From NCBI RefSeq assembly GCF_032878955.1, contig NZ_CP043839.1:3410001-3474000 (forward strand): DNA of 64,000 nt. The letters run 5' to 3'. Below, piece by piece: positions 51,809-61,120 of this stretch. A program made the position numbers and the translations under genes. The notes beneath the pieces are model-generated. The model saw only the letters and a list, made by a program, of their open reading frames with translations. It made no database searches and was not told where the DNA came from. How positions within the stretch are numbered: the first letter of the stretch is position 1; each line of letters opens with the position of its first letter. This DNA comes from Butyricimonas paravirosa (GTDB lineage Bacteria > Bacteroidota > Bacteroidia > Bacteroidales > Marinifilaceae).

Positions 51809-54800
51809 ATGGAAAAAAAACAATTATGCCATCGATTTTATCGAGGGTATGTTAAAAAACTTTTGATGCTTATGAAATTGTGTCTCTTGTTTATCTGTGT
51901 TTTCACGTTGACACTTTCAGCTAGCTCGTTTGCTCAACAAGAGCGGGTTAGTCTTGATTTGAAGAACGTGTCGGTGAAAGTTTTGTTGGATGAAATTCAA
52001 AAACAGACGAATTGGTGTTTCCTCTTTAATCCGGAGCAAACGAAACAATTGGGTAAGTTGTCGTTACGGGTGGAGAATGAAACCGTGGAAGAGGTGTTGA
52101 ATCGTATTTTGAAGGATACGGATTTAACGTTTAAATTTAAAAATGATCTTATCATGATCGTACCTAAGGATGAGGTGGAAGATGATAAGAGTAAGAAAGA
52201 TATCCGGATTGTCGGTCAGGTAACAGATAACAAGAAACTTCCGTTACCGGGTGTAACCGTGATCGTTAAAGGTTTGACTATCGGTACGGCGACTGACGGG
52301 AACGGGCGATACGCCTTGACTCTTCCCAAGACGGAGAAGTTGGCGTTGCTTTTCTCTTTTGTCGGGATGAAAACCCAGGAGGTGGCATATACCGGAAAAG
52401 ATACGATTAACGTGGTTATGCAAGAAGACGCGGAGACTTTGGAGGATGTGATTGTTACCGGTTATGCCACGATTGATCGCGGCAGTTATGTCGGGGCCGT
52501 GACACAAATACGTGCAGAGGACATACAGGTGGCCGGAGAGGCTACTATTGACCAGATGTTGCAGGGATGGGTTCCGGGTATGTCCGTTATAAACAAAACC
52601 GGAAAAGTGGGAGGTTCTCCCAAGATCCGTATCCGTGGAACCTCAACCTTGTTGGGAAATCAGGAGCCGCTTTGGGTTGTGGATGGTGTGATTCAATCCG
52701 ATCCTCTCCCGATTCCGGATGATGCAAGTCCTCTTTCTTCTGAAATGGATGGATTGCGGGAAACGGCCAGCAATGCGATTTCTTGGCTTAATCCTGCGGA
52801 TATAGAAACGATTACCGTGTTGAAGGATGCGTCTGCCACGGCGATTTATGGAACACGGGCAACCAATGGTGTGATTGTGATCACGACCAAGAAAGCTAAA
52901 GGCGATGGGTTGAACATTTCGTATAGCGGTAATTTCAGCGTGGGAATGAAACCCAGCTATCGTATGTATGATATGATGAACTCTCAGGAACACATGAGAT
53001 TCTCTCAAGAGTTGTGGGAAGATAGGGATAGTTACAATCAGAATGTTTTACCGATCGGTTATGCTGGTTTAATCCAGAAACTACAAAAGAAAGAGATTAC
53101 CCGGCTGCAATTTGAACAAGAGTACCGGAAAATGGAGAGGATGAATACCGATTGGTTTGATATTTTGTTCCGAAATAGTTTCAGCCATGCCCATAATGTC
53201 AGTATCTCTGCTCAAGGGGAAAAAGTTTCAAGTCGTTTTTCCGTGGGAATCAACAGTACTCGGGGTGAAGCGAAAGGAAATGACATGACCACGTTGACGG
53301 CTAGTTCCAATACCACTTTCCGTTTGGATAAGCGGTTGATTATTGATTTGCAATTGAATGGTAGTTATCGGGAAACGGAGGATTTTGCGTTTGGGGTAAG
53401 TCCTTACGAGTATGCGATGAATACAGCCCGGGATATTCCTGCTTATCATGAAGATGGAACCCTGTATTATCACGAAAAAGCCGGGGCAACGAGTTTTTCT
53501 ATCCCGAATAAGTTTTCATATAACTATAACATATTGAATGAACGAGATAATTCCGGTACGGAAACAGATGGAACGAACTTGCAGGCAGCTTTGAATTTGC
53601 GGTTGAATTTGTTGAAAGATCTGGAATTTCAGACAACAGCATCTTATGCCCTTGCAACGAATAAAATTAAGTCATGGGCAACGGAAAACACGCATTACAT
53701 AACCCAGATTCGCGGTTACGAGGTGGGAGAAATTTTGCCTAGTTCGGCGGAACAGTATGCCAGTGTCCTGCCGTTTGGGGGATTATTGCAATCGGAGTAT
53801 GCCCAGACGAAAAACTATTCTTTTAGAAGTAGTTTAGTGTATAATAAAATGTTTAATGAGGATCATCGCCTCACGTTGAATTTGGGATTTCAAGTCAATT
53901 CTGTGACTCAGGAGGGGAATGCGAGTTTGCGGTATGGTTATCTTTACTATCGGGGAGAGAAGTTTGCCACGGTTCCGACAGAAATAACAGCTGCGAACGG
54001 GTTACATAAAAATTCGAGGGATCTTCATGATGAAATGCGGGCTGGGACAACGATTACGACGACGAAAAATAACACGGTCAGTGAGTATTTTACAGCCGTG
54101 TATGGTTATAAAGAACGTTATATTATGAATTTCAATGCTCGTTTGGATGCTTCTAACCGTTTCGGTCAGGATGAAAATAAAAAATTTAATCCCAGTTTAT
54201 CAATCGGGGTGAAATGGCGGATTGGTAATGAACCGTTTATGGCTTGGGCTTCCTCGTGGTATGATATGTTTGATATTTCGTTTTCTTATGGTTGGCGAGG
54301 AAATGCGGTGGAGTCAGTTTCTCCTTATTTGATTGCGAAAGATGGTGGATTGAATAAGTATTTCCAACAGTACACGCTGAAGATGGTATCCTTACCTTAT
54401 CCTGATCTCGGTTGGGAGAAGACCGAAGACTGGAATTTGGGAGTCGATTTTTCTTTCTTCCAAGGAAGAATGAGTGCCGGGCTTAGCTGGTATAATAAGA
54501 TCAGTCACGTGTTGGCTTCCCGGGAAGTGCCCATTGAAAATGGTGTTGCCAATGCTTATGTTGATGGGACGACGATGAAAAACAGCGGTTATGAATTGGC
54601 TGTCAGTGTTACTCCGGTTAGAACGAAAGATTTCACTTGGTCTCTTTCTTTCAATACGAGTAAGGTAAGAAATACAGTTCGGAATAATCAACGGGAAAAT
54701 ACCCGGGATGATTATCTTAACGGGACGGCGATTGTTAGTGGAGAAAAGTACGGAACTTTTTACGGGTTTGCATTTAACGGGCTGGATCCGGCTAATGGAA

Positions 54801-55404
54801 GACCGACATTCAAGAATATGGATATAGATGTTACGGAGAATGATTTGGATTATTTGGTGAAAATTGGTTGCATGGAGCCGGACATTTCCGGTGGTCTCAA
54901 TACTTCTTTACGGTATAAGAGATTGGTATTGCGTGCTAGTTTTGCTATGTCATTTGGGGTCAAGCCCTTCTTCCGGATTTCTTTGCCACGGCGGGAGCTC
55001 CGAGACCGGAACAAAATGCACCCCGTTATTTGTTTAAACGTTGGCGTAAACCGGGAGACGAGAAAATCACGAATATTCCTTCTATCCCTGCCGGAAATCC
55101 GAATGAAATAAACATTCAGTTGCCTGTTGAAGGGTATGTTGCGATGAGTCCTTATGCGATGTATAACCAATCTGACTTGAGGGTGGCAGACACCGATTTT
55201 ATCCGGTGCAGGCAAATTTCCTTACAATACGATTTACCTGACGCTTGGGTAAATAAGATTGGGGTTAGACGGGCATCCGTGAACGCCAGTCTTGCTAATC
55301 CTTTCTTTATTGCTTTTGACAAGGCATGGGAAGGACGTGATCCTGAAACAGCGAATTGGCCTGCACGTCGGACAGTTTCTTGCTCGTTAACTCTTAATTT
55401 TTAG
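51809..55404 (+). pseudogene. SusC/RagA-family TonB-linked receptor, interrupted by a frameshift
   Basis: The frame from 51809 encodes signal peptide (LTLSASSFAQ), STN domain (VKVLLDEIQKQTNWCFLFNPEQT), regulatory-like beta domain (VTDNKKLPLPGVTVIVKG), TonB box and plug (LKDASATAIYGTRATNGVIVITT) and most of the barrel. After AMSFG at about 54958 it turns into non-family sequence and stops at 55111. The correct barrel end continues one frame over: QALLPDFFATAG, then FKRWRKPGDEKITNIPS, ending CSLTLNF at 55404. One extra G in the GGGG run at 54956-54959 restores a continuous frame of about 1198 residues. This may be a real mutation, phase variation or a sequencing error. Confidence 0.9.
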
Positions 55405-55424
55405 TTGAACGGATAATTGTTAGA

Positions 55425-56897
55425 ATGATGAAAAACAAGATATTTATTTTAGGAGCTATTATGGGATCGTTTATGCTGGGGGCTTGTGGAGATTTTTTAG
55501 AAGAAGAATCCCAAAGTGAGGTAATCCCGAAGACAACATCTGACTTCTCAGAACTATTGCTGGGTACGGGGTATCCCGATGAGTCGGCTCCGAACTTTTC
55601 TTTCTTATCCTTGATGGATGATGATTGTGCTCATTTTTTGACTTATTCAAGTCCGTGGAGTCCGGAGGGAACTGTGGAAACGGTAAATGCTATCACCCAA
55701 TTCCCGATCTATTCATGGCAACCGACTCTTGCTGATTATGATGGTTACGATAGTGAGATCAATGAAACGGCAAGTTCTACCACGTACGCCCAGTTCTATT
55801 CAAAAATATTGGGATGTAACGCCGTGTTGGATTATATTGATGAGGCCATAGGAACACAGGACGATCGGGATCGGGTGAAGGCTGAAGCTCTTGCTGTAAG
55901 AGCGTTACTGTATTTTCAATTGGTTAATATTTATGGGGAACCCTATAACCATAATAAGGACGCTTTAGGAGTTCCGGTTCGGTTGATTTCCGATTTGACG
56001 GAAAAGAACATTGAACGTTCCACCGTGGGGTATATTTATGAAGAGGTGATTCTGAAAGATTTGTTGGAGGCAGCCCGTTTGCTGGATCCTCTTCCGATTA
56101 TGCGTAAGAATTTCCGGATCAATCAGCCTGCCATTCATATCCTGCTTTCCCGGGTTTATCTGTATATGGAGAATTATAAAGAGTGTATTGCCGAGGTGGA
56201 GAAAGCAGAAAAGCAAGGAATCGGGTTATTGAATATGGTAAATAATTTGGATGTTATCCTGACAGATAATGGTTATGCCCCGATTTCTTACAATAATCCC
56301 GAGGTTGAATGGTTTTTCGGGCCGAGTGCGGTTGCGAATCATTGGGAATATCAACCGGGGACAGCACCTGCTTTTCGGGTTCTATGGGATCAGGTGAATG
56401 ACCAACGTTTTTTGGCTTATGCGCTCCAAGTTGTGGGTGATGACAATACGGTATACCTGAAAAAACCAATGAGTAGTTCAGAGTTAGGACAATCTATCCG
56501 TTCGGCAGAAGCGTTTTTGAACCGGATGGAAGCTTACGCTCTTTCCGGAGAGGAAGGGTTGGCGTTGACCGAATTGAATGCATTCCGGAAGACCCGCGTG
56601 ATCGGTTACACGGATGTAAATCTGAGTGGTCAGGCACTTCTGGATGAGATCCGGTTGGAACGTCGAAAAGAACTTTGTTTTGAAGGTCATCGTTGGTTTG
56701 ATTTACGTCGTCAAGGAATGCCGGAAATCAAACACACGTATAAGGCTGAAAAAGGAGGAGCGGTGTATGAATATGTACTGCAACAGGGGGATCCCATGTA
56801 TACACTACCGTTTCCTAACAGTGTCGTATTGCAAAACAGGGCTCTTGTTCAGAATCCGTCACGGGAGATGGGAGCGAGACAAGGTGAGATTCAATAA
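55425..56897 (+). CDS. RagB/SusD-family outer-membrane lipoprotein
   Basis: 490 residues. The signal ends in lipobox MLGACG; the start could be 55425 or the adjacent second Met. Features: early SEVIPKTTSDFSELLLGTGYP, the TPR-region RVKAEALAVRALLYFQLVNIYGEPY, and C-terminal LDEIRLERRKELCFEGHRWFDLRRQGMP, a classic SusD end. It lies 20 bp after the frameshifted SusC, in the same operon. Confidence 0.94.
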   Translation: MMKNKIFILGAIMGSFMLGACGDFLEEESQSEVIPKTTSDFSELLLGTGYPDESAPNFSFLSLMDDDCAHFLTYSSPWSPEGTVETVNAITQFPIYSWQPTLADYDGYDSEINETASSTTYAQFYSKILGCNAVLDYIDEAIGTQDDRDRVKAEALAVRALLYFQLVNIYGEPYNHNKDALGVPVRLISDLTEKNIERSTVGYIYEEVILKDLLEAARLLDPLPIMRKNFRINQPAIHILLSRVYLYMENYKECIAEVEKAEKQGIGLLNMVNNLDVILTDNGYAPISYNNPEVEWFFGPSAVANHWEYQPGTAPAFRVLWDQVNDQRFLAYALQVVGDDNTVYLKKPMSSSELGQSIRSAEAFLNRMEAYALSGEEGLALTELNAFRKTRVIGYTDVNLSGQALLDEIRLERRKELCFEGHRWFDLRRQGMPEIKHTYKAEKGGAVYEYVLQQGDPMYTLPFPNSVVLQNRALVQNPSREMGARQGEIQ

Positions 56898-56914
56898 ACG
56901 TAAAATAGAAGATC

Positions 56915-57823
56915 ATGAAAAAGATATTATTAGCTATAGCTTGCCTGTGGGCTGCATGCATTTCTTGTAGCGAAGACACGAAAATCGGTGCGCCGGACGA
57001 AATATTGCCGGATTACGTGCTACCACAGGGAGACGCTTCGAAGGAGGCAAACGATCGGATTCAGCAGATATTCGATACCTATACGTCTTACGTGCTTTAT
57101 AATTACACGGAGAAAGATGCTTTTTGGACACAGACGGCAGCAGGTGGTGCAGCGCAAATCTATCGGGCTATCATGGGTGAACCCCGTCATGTGGATGCCA
57201 TGCTTGATTATATTCAGGATATTTGGCTTCAGTTTTTTCCGGAAGAATTTTTGAAAAAAGGAGGAATGCCCTACCGGGTCTTTCTGGCTGATTCAATTTA
57301 TTGGGATCGTGGTTGGGGTAAAACTCTTTATAATTATCGCATAAATGGTAATGCGCTCATTATTGGAGGGATGAATAAAGATCTGACCACTATGGATGCC
57401 GTAACTAAAAGGACGAGGAAAAACGAACTATTGGGGGCGATGTGGGATTATTATATTGCTCAGGGGTTGTTAAATGTGCCGGATGAGTTTTATGAAGATA
57501 CGGATTACGAGAATGCACCTGCTCTCCCGTTAGATGGTGAGAATTTGGAGGCTTATCGAAAGAGAGGATTTTTACCGACATTTAATAGTTATTCCGGAGC
57601 GCAGGAAGAGTGGTATTGGGGGGATTACCCGTGGACTCAAGCGAAAGAAAACGATTTGAAATCTTTTATGTTGCATTTACGGAACCAAACGGATGAGGAA
57701 GTAGCTTGGTTCCTGAATAACCCGGAATACGAGTTGATCCAGAAAAAATGGAATATTTTAATTGATTACTACAAGAAAGAATTTGGTATTGATCTTCGGA
57801 AAATGGGTAATACGACTTTTTAA
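56915..57823 (+). CDS. Lipoprotein resembling the putative zinc-metallopeptidase (Mx1) family, active-site motif missing
   Basis: A 302-residue lipoprotein with signal LLAIACLWAACISCS. The opening segment (QIFDTYTSYVLYNYTEKDAFWTQ) and general length resemble the SusD-linked putative zinc-binding metallopeptidases. Those carry HExxH in the middle; here the corresponding stretch (KRTRKNELLGAMWDYYIAQGLL) has no such motif and none occurs elsewhere. If the family assignment is right it is a non-catalytic member. It lies 17 bp after susD. Alternative: a SusD-linked lipoprotein of unrelated function. Confidence 0.6.
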   Translation: MKKILLAIACLWAACISCSEDTKIGAPDEILPDYVLPQGDASKEANDRIQQIFDTYTSYVLYNYTEKDAFWTQTAAGGAAQIYRAIMGEPRHVDAMLDYIQDIWLQFFPEEFLKKGGMPYRVFLADSIYWDRGWGKTLYNYRINGNALIIGGMNKDLTTMDAVTKRTRKNELLGAMWDYYIAQGLLNVPDEFYEDTDYENAPALPLDGENLEAYRKRGFLPTFNSYSGAQEEWYWGDYPWTQAKENDLKSFMLHLRNQTDEEVAWFLNNPEYELIQKKWNILIDYYKKEFGIDLRKMGNTTF

Positions 57824-57855
57824 TAAATCACTGTAAAGATAATTGTTTGTAGAGT

Positions 57856-59868
57856 ATGAAAAAGAAATTTGTTTATGTTCTTTTTGCTTGCCTAGCCATG
57901 GTTAACATGGCTTTGGGCCAGCAAAAAGAGTCCCGCTTGACCTTAAATCCGGAAGTACCCGTGGCCGGTCAGAGTTTGGAATTGACATATAATCCGAAAG
58001 GAGGGCCATTAGAAGGTAGATCCGATTTGGTCGGGATTGTTTATATGTATAATTTTTATCACTGGGAGATGGGCGATGTGCAATTGAAGCAGGAAGGAGA
58101 TATTTGGAAAGGAACTTTCGAGATGCCGGAAAATTGTGCTTTTATTGCTTTTAAATTCCAGTCCACGTTTACCTTGCAACCGGACTCAACGGATAATAAT
58201 AACGATAACGGGTTTATGTTTATCCCCCAGAATAGTGCGGGTGATTATTTGCCGGGTAGATACCTTGCTTGGGGTGTATTCCGGATGCCTTCGCTAGGAT
58301 CGGAAACCGGGAATTATTTTTCCGGGAACTACAAGGAGATTTCTAACGAGGCCGCGATGATGTGGACGGATCAGGAGACAAAACATTATCCTCAATATGG
58401 TCGCCACTTTTTCGGGACTATGAAATCAGTTTTGCGAAAAATGTATGGGGATAACAGCCGTCCCGGAATAGCGCACTTGTTGCAAGTTATGGAAAGCCAA
58501 CCGGATTTGACCGAGAATGAATACGAGGAGATCAGTAGTACTTACCGAATTGATTTGAAAAATAAGGAGAAAGCGGATAGTATCGATCAGGTGATCCTCA
58601 AATTATTCCCGCACGGGGGCTTGGCTCGTTTTAACCGCTCTTTCGAGTTGAATACTTTGCCTGAAGAGGAATACTTTGCGGCTGCCGATCAGTTTCGAAA
58701 AGATTTCCCGATAGAGGAGTGGAGGAAAAATCCAAATCCTAGAGGATTCGTGTATAATAATTTTTATCGTGAGCTGGCCACGAGGTACTATAAATCGGGA
58801 AATTACAAGAAACTGGAAGAAATATTGCCCGAGATGGATATGGTAATGATCAATGATGTATTCCGAAAAGGTGTCGAGTTTGCTATTCGGAAAACTCCCA
58901 CGCCACCGGAAACCTATGTCGAGATTTCAAAGAAATTCATCGATCAGATGATTGCTAAGGTGGGTGACGGTTCGTATGCGCAAACTGTAGCAGCCTCTCC
59001 TCGGCAAGCTGAAGGACTGGCCCGCTTGTGGTTGAATTACTATATCTGTGTTCATGCTCAAGTTGCCGAGAAATGCGGTCGTTACCAAGAGGCTGTGGAC
59101 GTGATGAATTTGATTGATGAGGATCAACGGTATATCTCTTATCCGGCGGGAAATGAGGCATACATCGTGAGTCTGGAAAAGTTAGGAAACCATACTGAGG
59201 CTTTCGAAGCAATGAAAGGTGCGGCAAGTGCCGGACAGATGACCCCGGTAATTTATGACAAATTAAGAGAGCATTATGCTACCTTGAAGGAGAAACCTGC
59301 CACATTCGAGGCATGGATTGCATCTCTGAAACCGAGGCATGAGGTTGAAAAAATCAAGAATAAACTTCGTGCAGAAATTATAGATATACCTTTTGAGCCC
59401 TTTGTCATGGAATCACATCAGGGAGGGAAAGTGAAATCTGTTAGTTTCAAAAAAGATGAAATCGTGGTGATTGATTTTTGGGCTTTGTGGTGTGCGCCTT
59501 GTATTGCTGCTTTAGATGGGATGCAGATGGCCGTGGATCTTTATGCTAATGATCCGACCGTGAAGTTCTATTTCGTGATCACGCAAGATGAACCGAACCG
59601 TGAGAAAATAGATGCTCTTTGGAAGAAGAATGGTTTCCGGAACATGGAAGTTCTTTATGATGCGAATCCGAAAGGAAAGAATTCCCGGAATGTCGTGTAT
59701 AAATCCATGTTTCCCGGAACATCGGGTATTCCTCAAAAAGCCATCCTTAAAAACGGGCATATCCGCTATCGTGCGGAAGGGTACGGTGGAAGTCCCAGCG
59801 GTTTGATGGATGAGATTTCTTATGTTATCGAGATTCTTAAAGAGGAGGGAAATCATGTTGAGAAATAA
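57856..59868 (+). CDS. Secreted thioredoxin-domain protein with large N-terminal region
   Basis: 670 residues. Signal peptide (VLFACLAMVNMALGQ); an Ig-like N-terminal domain (about 22-110: LTLNPEVPVAGQSLELTYNPKGG); a long helical middle with TPR character (AEKCGRYQEAVDVMNL; LEKLGNHTEAFEAM); then a TlpA/thioredoxin fold from about 500 with active site FWALWCAPC (Cys near 546 and 549) and the cis-Pro segment SGIPQK. It probably acts as a periplasmic disulfide reductase or oxidoreductase. The 3' end overlaps the next thioredoxin gene by 14 bp, indicating coupled translation. Confidence 0.88.
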   Translation: MKKKFVYVLFACLAMVNMALGQQKESRLTLNPEVPVAGQSLELTYNPKGGPLEGRSDLVGIVYMYNFYHWEMGDVQLKQEGDIWKGTFEMPENCAFIAFKFQSTFTLQPDSTDNNNDNGFMFIPQNSAGDYLPGRYLAWGVFRMPSLGSETGNYFSGNYKEISNEAAMMWTDQETKHYPQYGRHFFGTMKSVLRKMYGDNSRPGIAHLLQVMESQPDLTENEYEEISSTYRIDLKNKEKADSIDQVILKLFPHGGLARFNRSFELNTLPEEEYFAAADQFRKDFPIEEWRKNPNPRGFVYNNFYRELATRYYKSGNYKKLEEILPEMDMVMINDVFRKGVEFAIRKTPTPPETYVEISKKFIDQMIAKVGDGSYAQTVAASPRQAEGLARLWLNYYICVHAQVAEKCGRYQEAVDVMNLIDEDQRYISYPAGNEAYIVSLEKLGNHTEAFEAMKGAASAGQMTPVIYDKLREHYATLKEKPATFEAWIASLKPRHEVEKIKNKLRAEIIDIPFEPFVMESHQGGKVKSVSFKKDEIVVIDFWALWCAPCIAALDGMQMAVDLYANDPTVKFYFVITQDEPNREKIDALWKKNGFRNMEVLYDANPKGKNSRNVVYKSMFPGTSGIPQKAILKNGHIRYRAEGYGGSPSGLMDEISYVIEILKEEGNHVEK

Positions 59869-61030
59869 TCTGATCGTCCTGTTGCTTGCAGCAGCAGGAC
59901 TTTTTTCTTCTTGCGGGAGTGGGAACCACTATTCGCTTACCGGGAGTTTGCCGGCTCGTTATGATGGATGTCTGGTTAAGCTTACGCCTGCCACGTTCTT
60001 TTTCTCCGAGGAGAAACCCAGTCCAGTGGATAGCGTCAAAATCAAGGATGGTAAATTTCAGTTTGCCGGAACGGTGCAGGAACCGACCGTCTATATGCTG
60101 ACAATTGATGGCGTGGATTATAAGATCCCGGATATGGCCTCAATCGCCGTGGTGATTGAACCCGGCGATATTACGATGGTATATGATACGCTGGGTATCA
60201 TGGTGTCCGGAACCCCTGTAAATGAACGGTACATGACAACGATAGGAGAGGCCAAGCGGGAAACTGTGCGTCAACGCCAACTTTTATGGCAGGAACGAGA
60301 TAGCGTGAAGCGTTTGCCGGGAAGTGTGGAAAATGAGATAGATAACTACTATAATCTGAAAAGTAGTGCTATCTTCAAGGAGAATGTCATTCCGGCATCA
60401 GAAAACTTTATTCGAGAATACGCGGGTACTGAAATCGGGGAGTTCTTCTTCTTTCATTGTTGCGGGAAAGATGTGTATAGCAAGGCTTTTGTAGATGAGG
60501 TTTATCCGACTATTCGGCCGGAAATACGGGAGCAATACGAGGCTTTAATCCGGGCTCGTCAGGAAAAACAGGATTATTTTGTGCATTCGCAGAAAGCCAC
60601 GAACGTGGGAATGCCCTATCGGGAGATTGTGGCTCGAACAATAGATGGGAAAGAGATTCGTTTATCGGATTATGTCGGTAAGAAACAACTTATTTTACTG
60701 GATTTCTGGGCATCTTGGTGTATCCCTTGCATCCAGGAGGTTCCTCTGCTAAAGCGATTGCAGGAAAAGTATAAAGATCAAGGATTACAAATTGTGGGCG
60801 TGTCCGTTGATTCTGATCGGGAAAAATGGCAGGGAACTTTGGATAAGCATCAGCCGGCAGGCATCCAGATTTCCGAATTGAAAGGTTGGGAAAGTGTTTC
60901 CCGTGTTGATTACGGGGTACAGGCGATACCGTTTACGGTTTTAATCGATGCATCCGGTAAAATCCTTGCTCGCAACCCGCATGGTCCGCTTTTGGAAGAG
61001 ATCATCGAGAAGTATTTTTCTAAAAAATAG
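59855..61030 (+). CDS. TlpA-like thioredoxin lipoprotein with DUF4369-like N-terminal domain
   Basis: 391 residues. The ATG at 59855 gives a signal with lipobox LFSSCG; an earlier in-frame start would extend inside the preceding gene. The N-terminal beta domain (SLTGSLPARYDGCLVKL; VDSVKIKDGKFQFAGTVQEPTVYML) resembles DUF4369. The C-terminal AhpC/TSA-thioredoxin fold has FWASWCIPCIQE (Cys near 289 and 292) and the cis-Pro motif QAIPFTVLID. Such proteins are frequent beside SusCD loci in Bacteroidota; a redox role for the imported or assembled substrate is inferred. Last gene of the operon. Confidence 0.9.
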   Translation: MLRNNLIVLLLAAAGLFSSCGSGNHYSLTGSLPARYDGCLVKLTPATFFFSEEKPSPVDSVKIKDGKFQFAGTVQEPTVYMLTIDGVDYKIPDMASIAVVIEPGDITMVYDTLGIMVSGTPVNERYMTTIGEAKRETVRQRQLLWQERDSVKRLPGSVENEIDNYYNLKSSAIFKENVIPASENFIREYAGTEIGEFFFFHCCGKDVYSKAFVDEVYPTIRPEIREQYEALIRARQEKQDYFVHSQKATNVGMPYREIVARTIDGKEIRLSDYVGKKQLILLDFWASWCIPCIQEVPLLKRLQEKYKDQGLQIVGVSVDSDREKWQGTLDKHQPAGIQISELKGWESVSRVDYGVQAIPFTVLIDASGKILARNPHGPLLEEIIEKYFSKK

Positions 61031-61047
61031 AAATCATTTTTAAATGA

Positions 61048-61109
61048 TTTAGGGTTATGCCCCGAAAAACTATCTTTGTTTGAAAAGTTTTTCGGGTTAT
61101 AACCCTAAA
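61048..61109. terminator. Long inverted repeat between convergent genes
   Basis: 24-bp arms (61048-61071 and 61086-61109, arm TTTAGGGTTAT..CCCGAAAAACT) differ at two positions, with a 14-base loop. It sits between the thioredoxin and MATE genes, which converge, so a bidirectional terminator is likely even though the T-runs lie inside the stem. A second small hairpin, AAATCATTT/AAATGATTT, immediately precedes it (61031-61050). Confidence 0.6.
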
Positions 61110-61120
61110 CATTTACCTTG

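Noticed and set aside
55030..55404. Separate small gene after the SusC
   Set aside because: Its protein is the SusC barrel C-terminus in another frame; it belongs to the frameshifted gene, not an independent gene.
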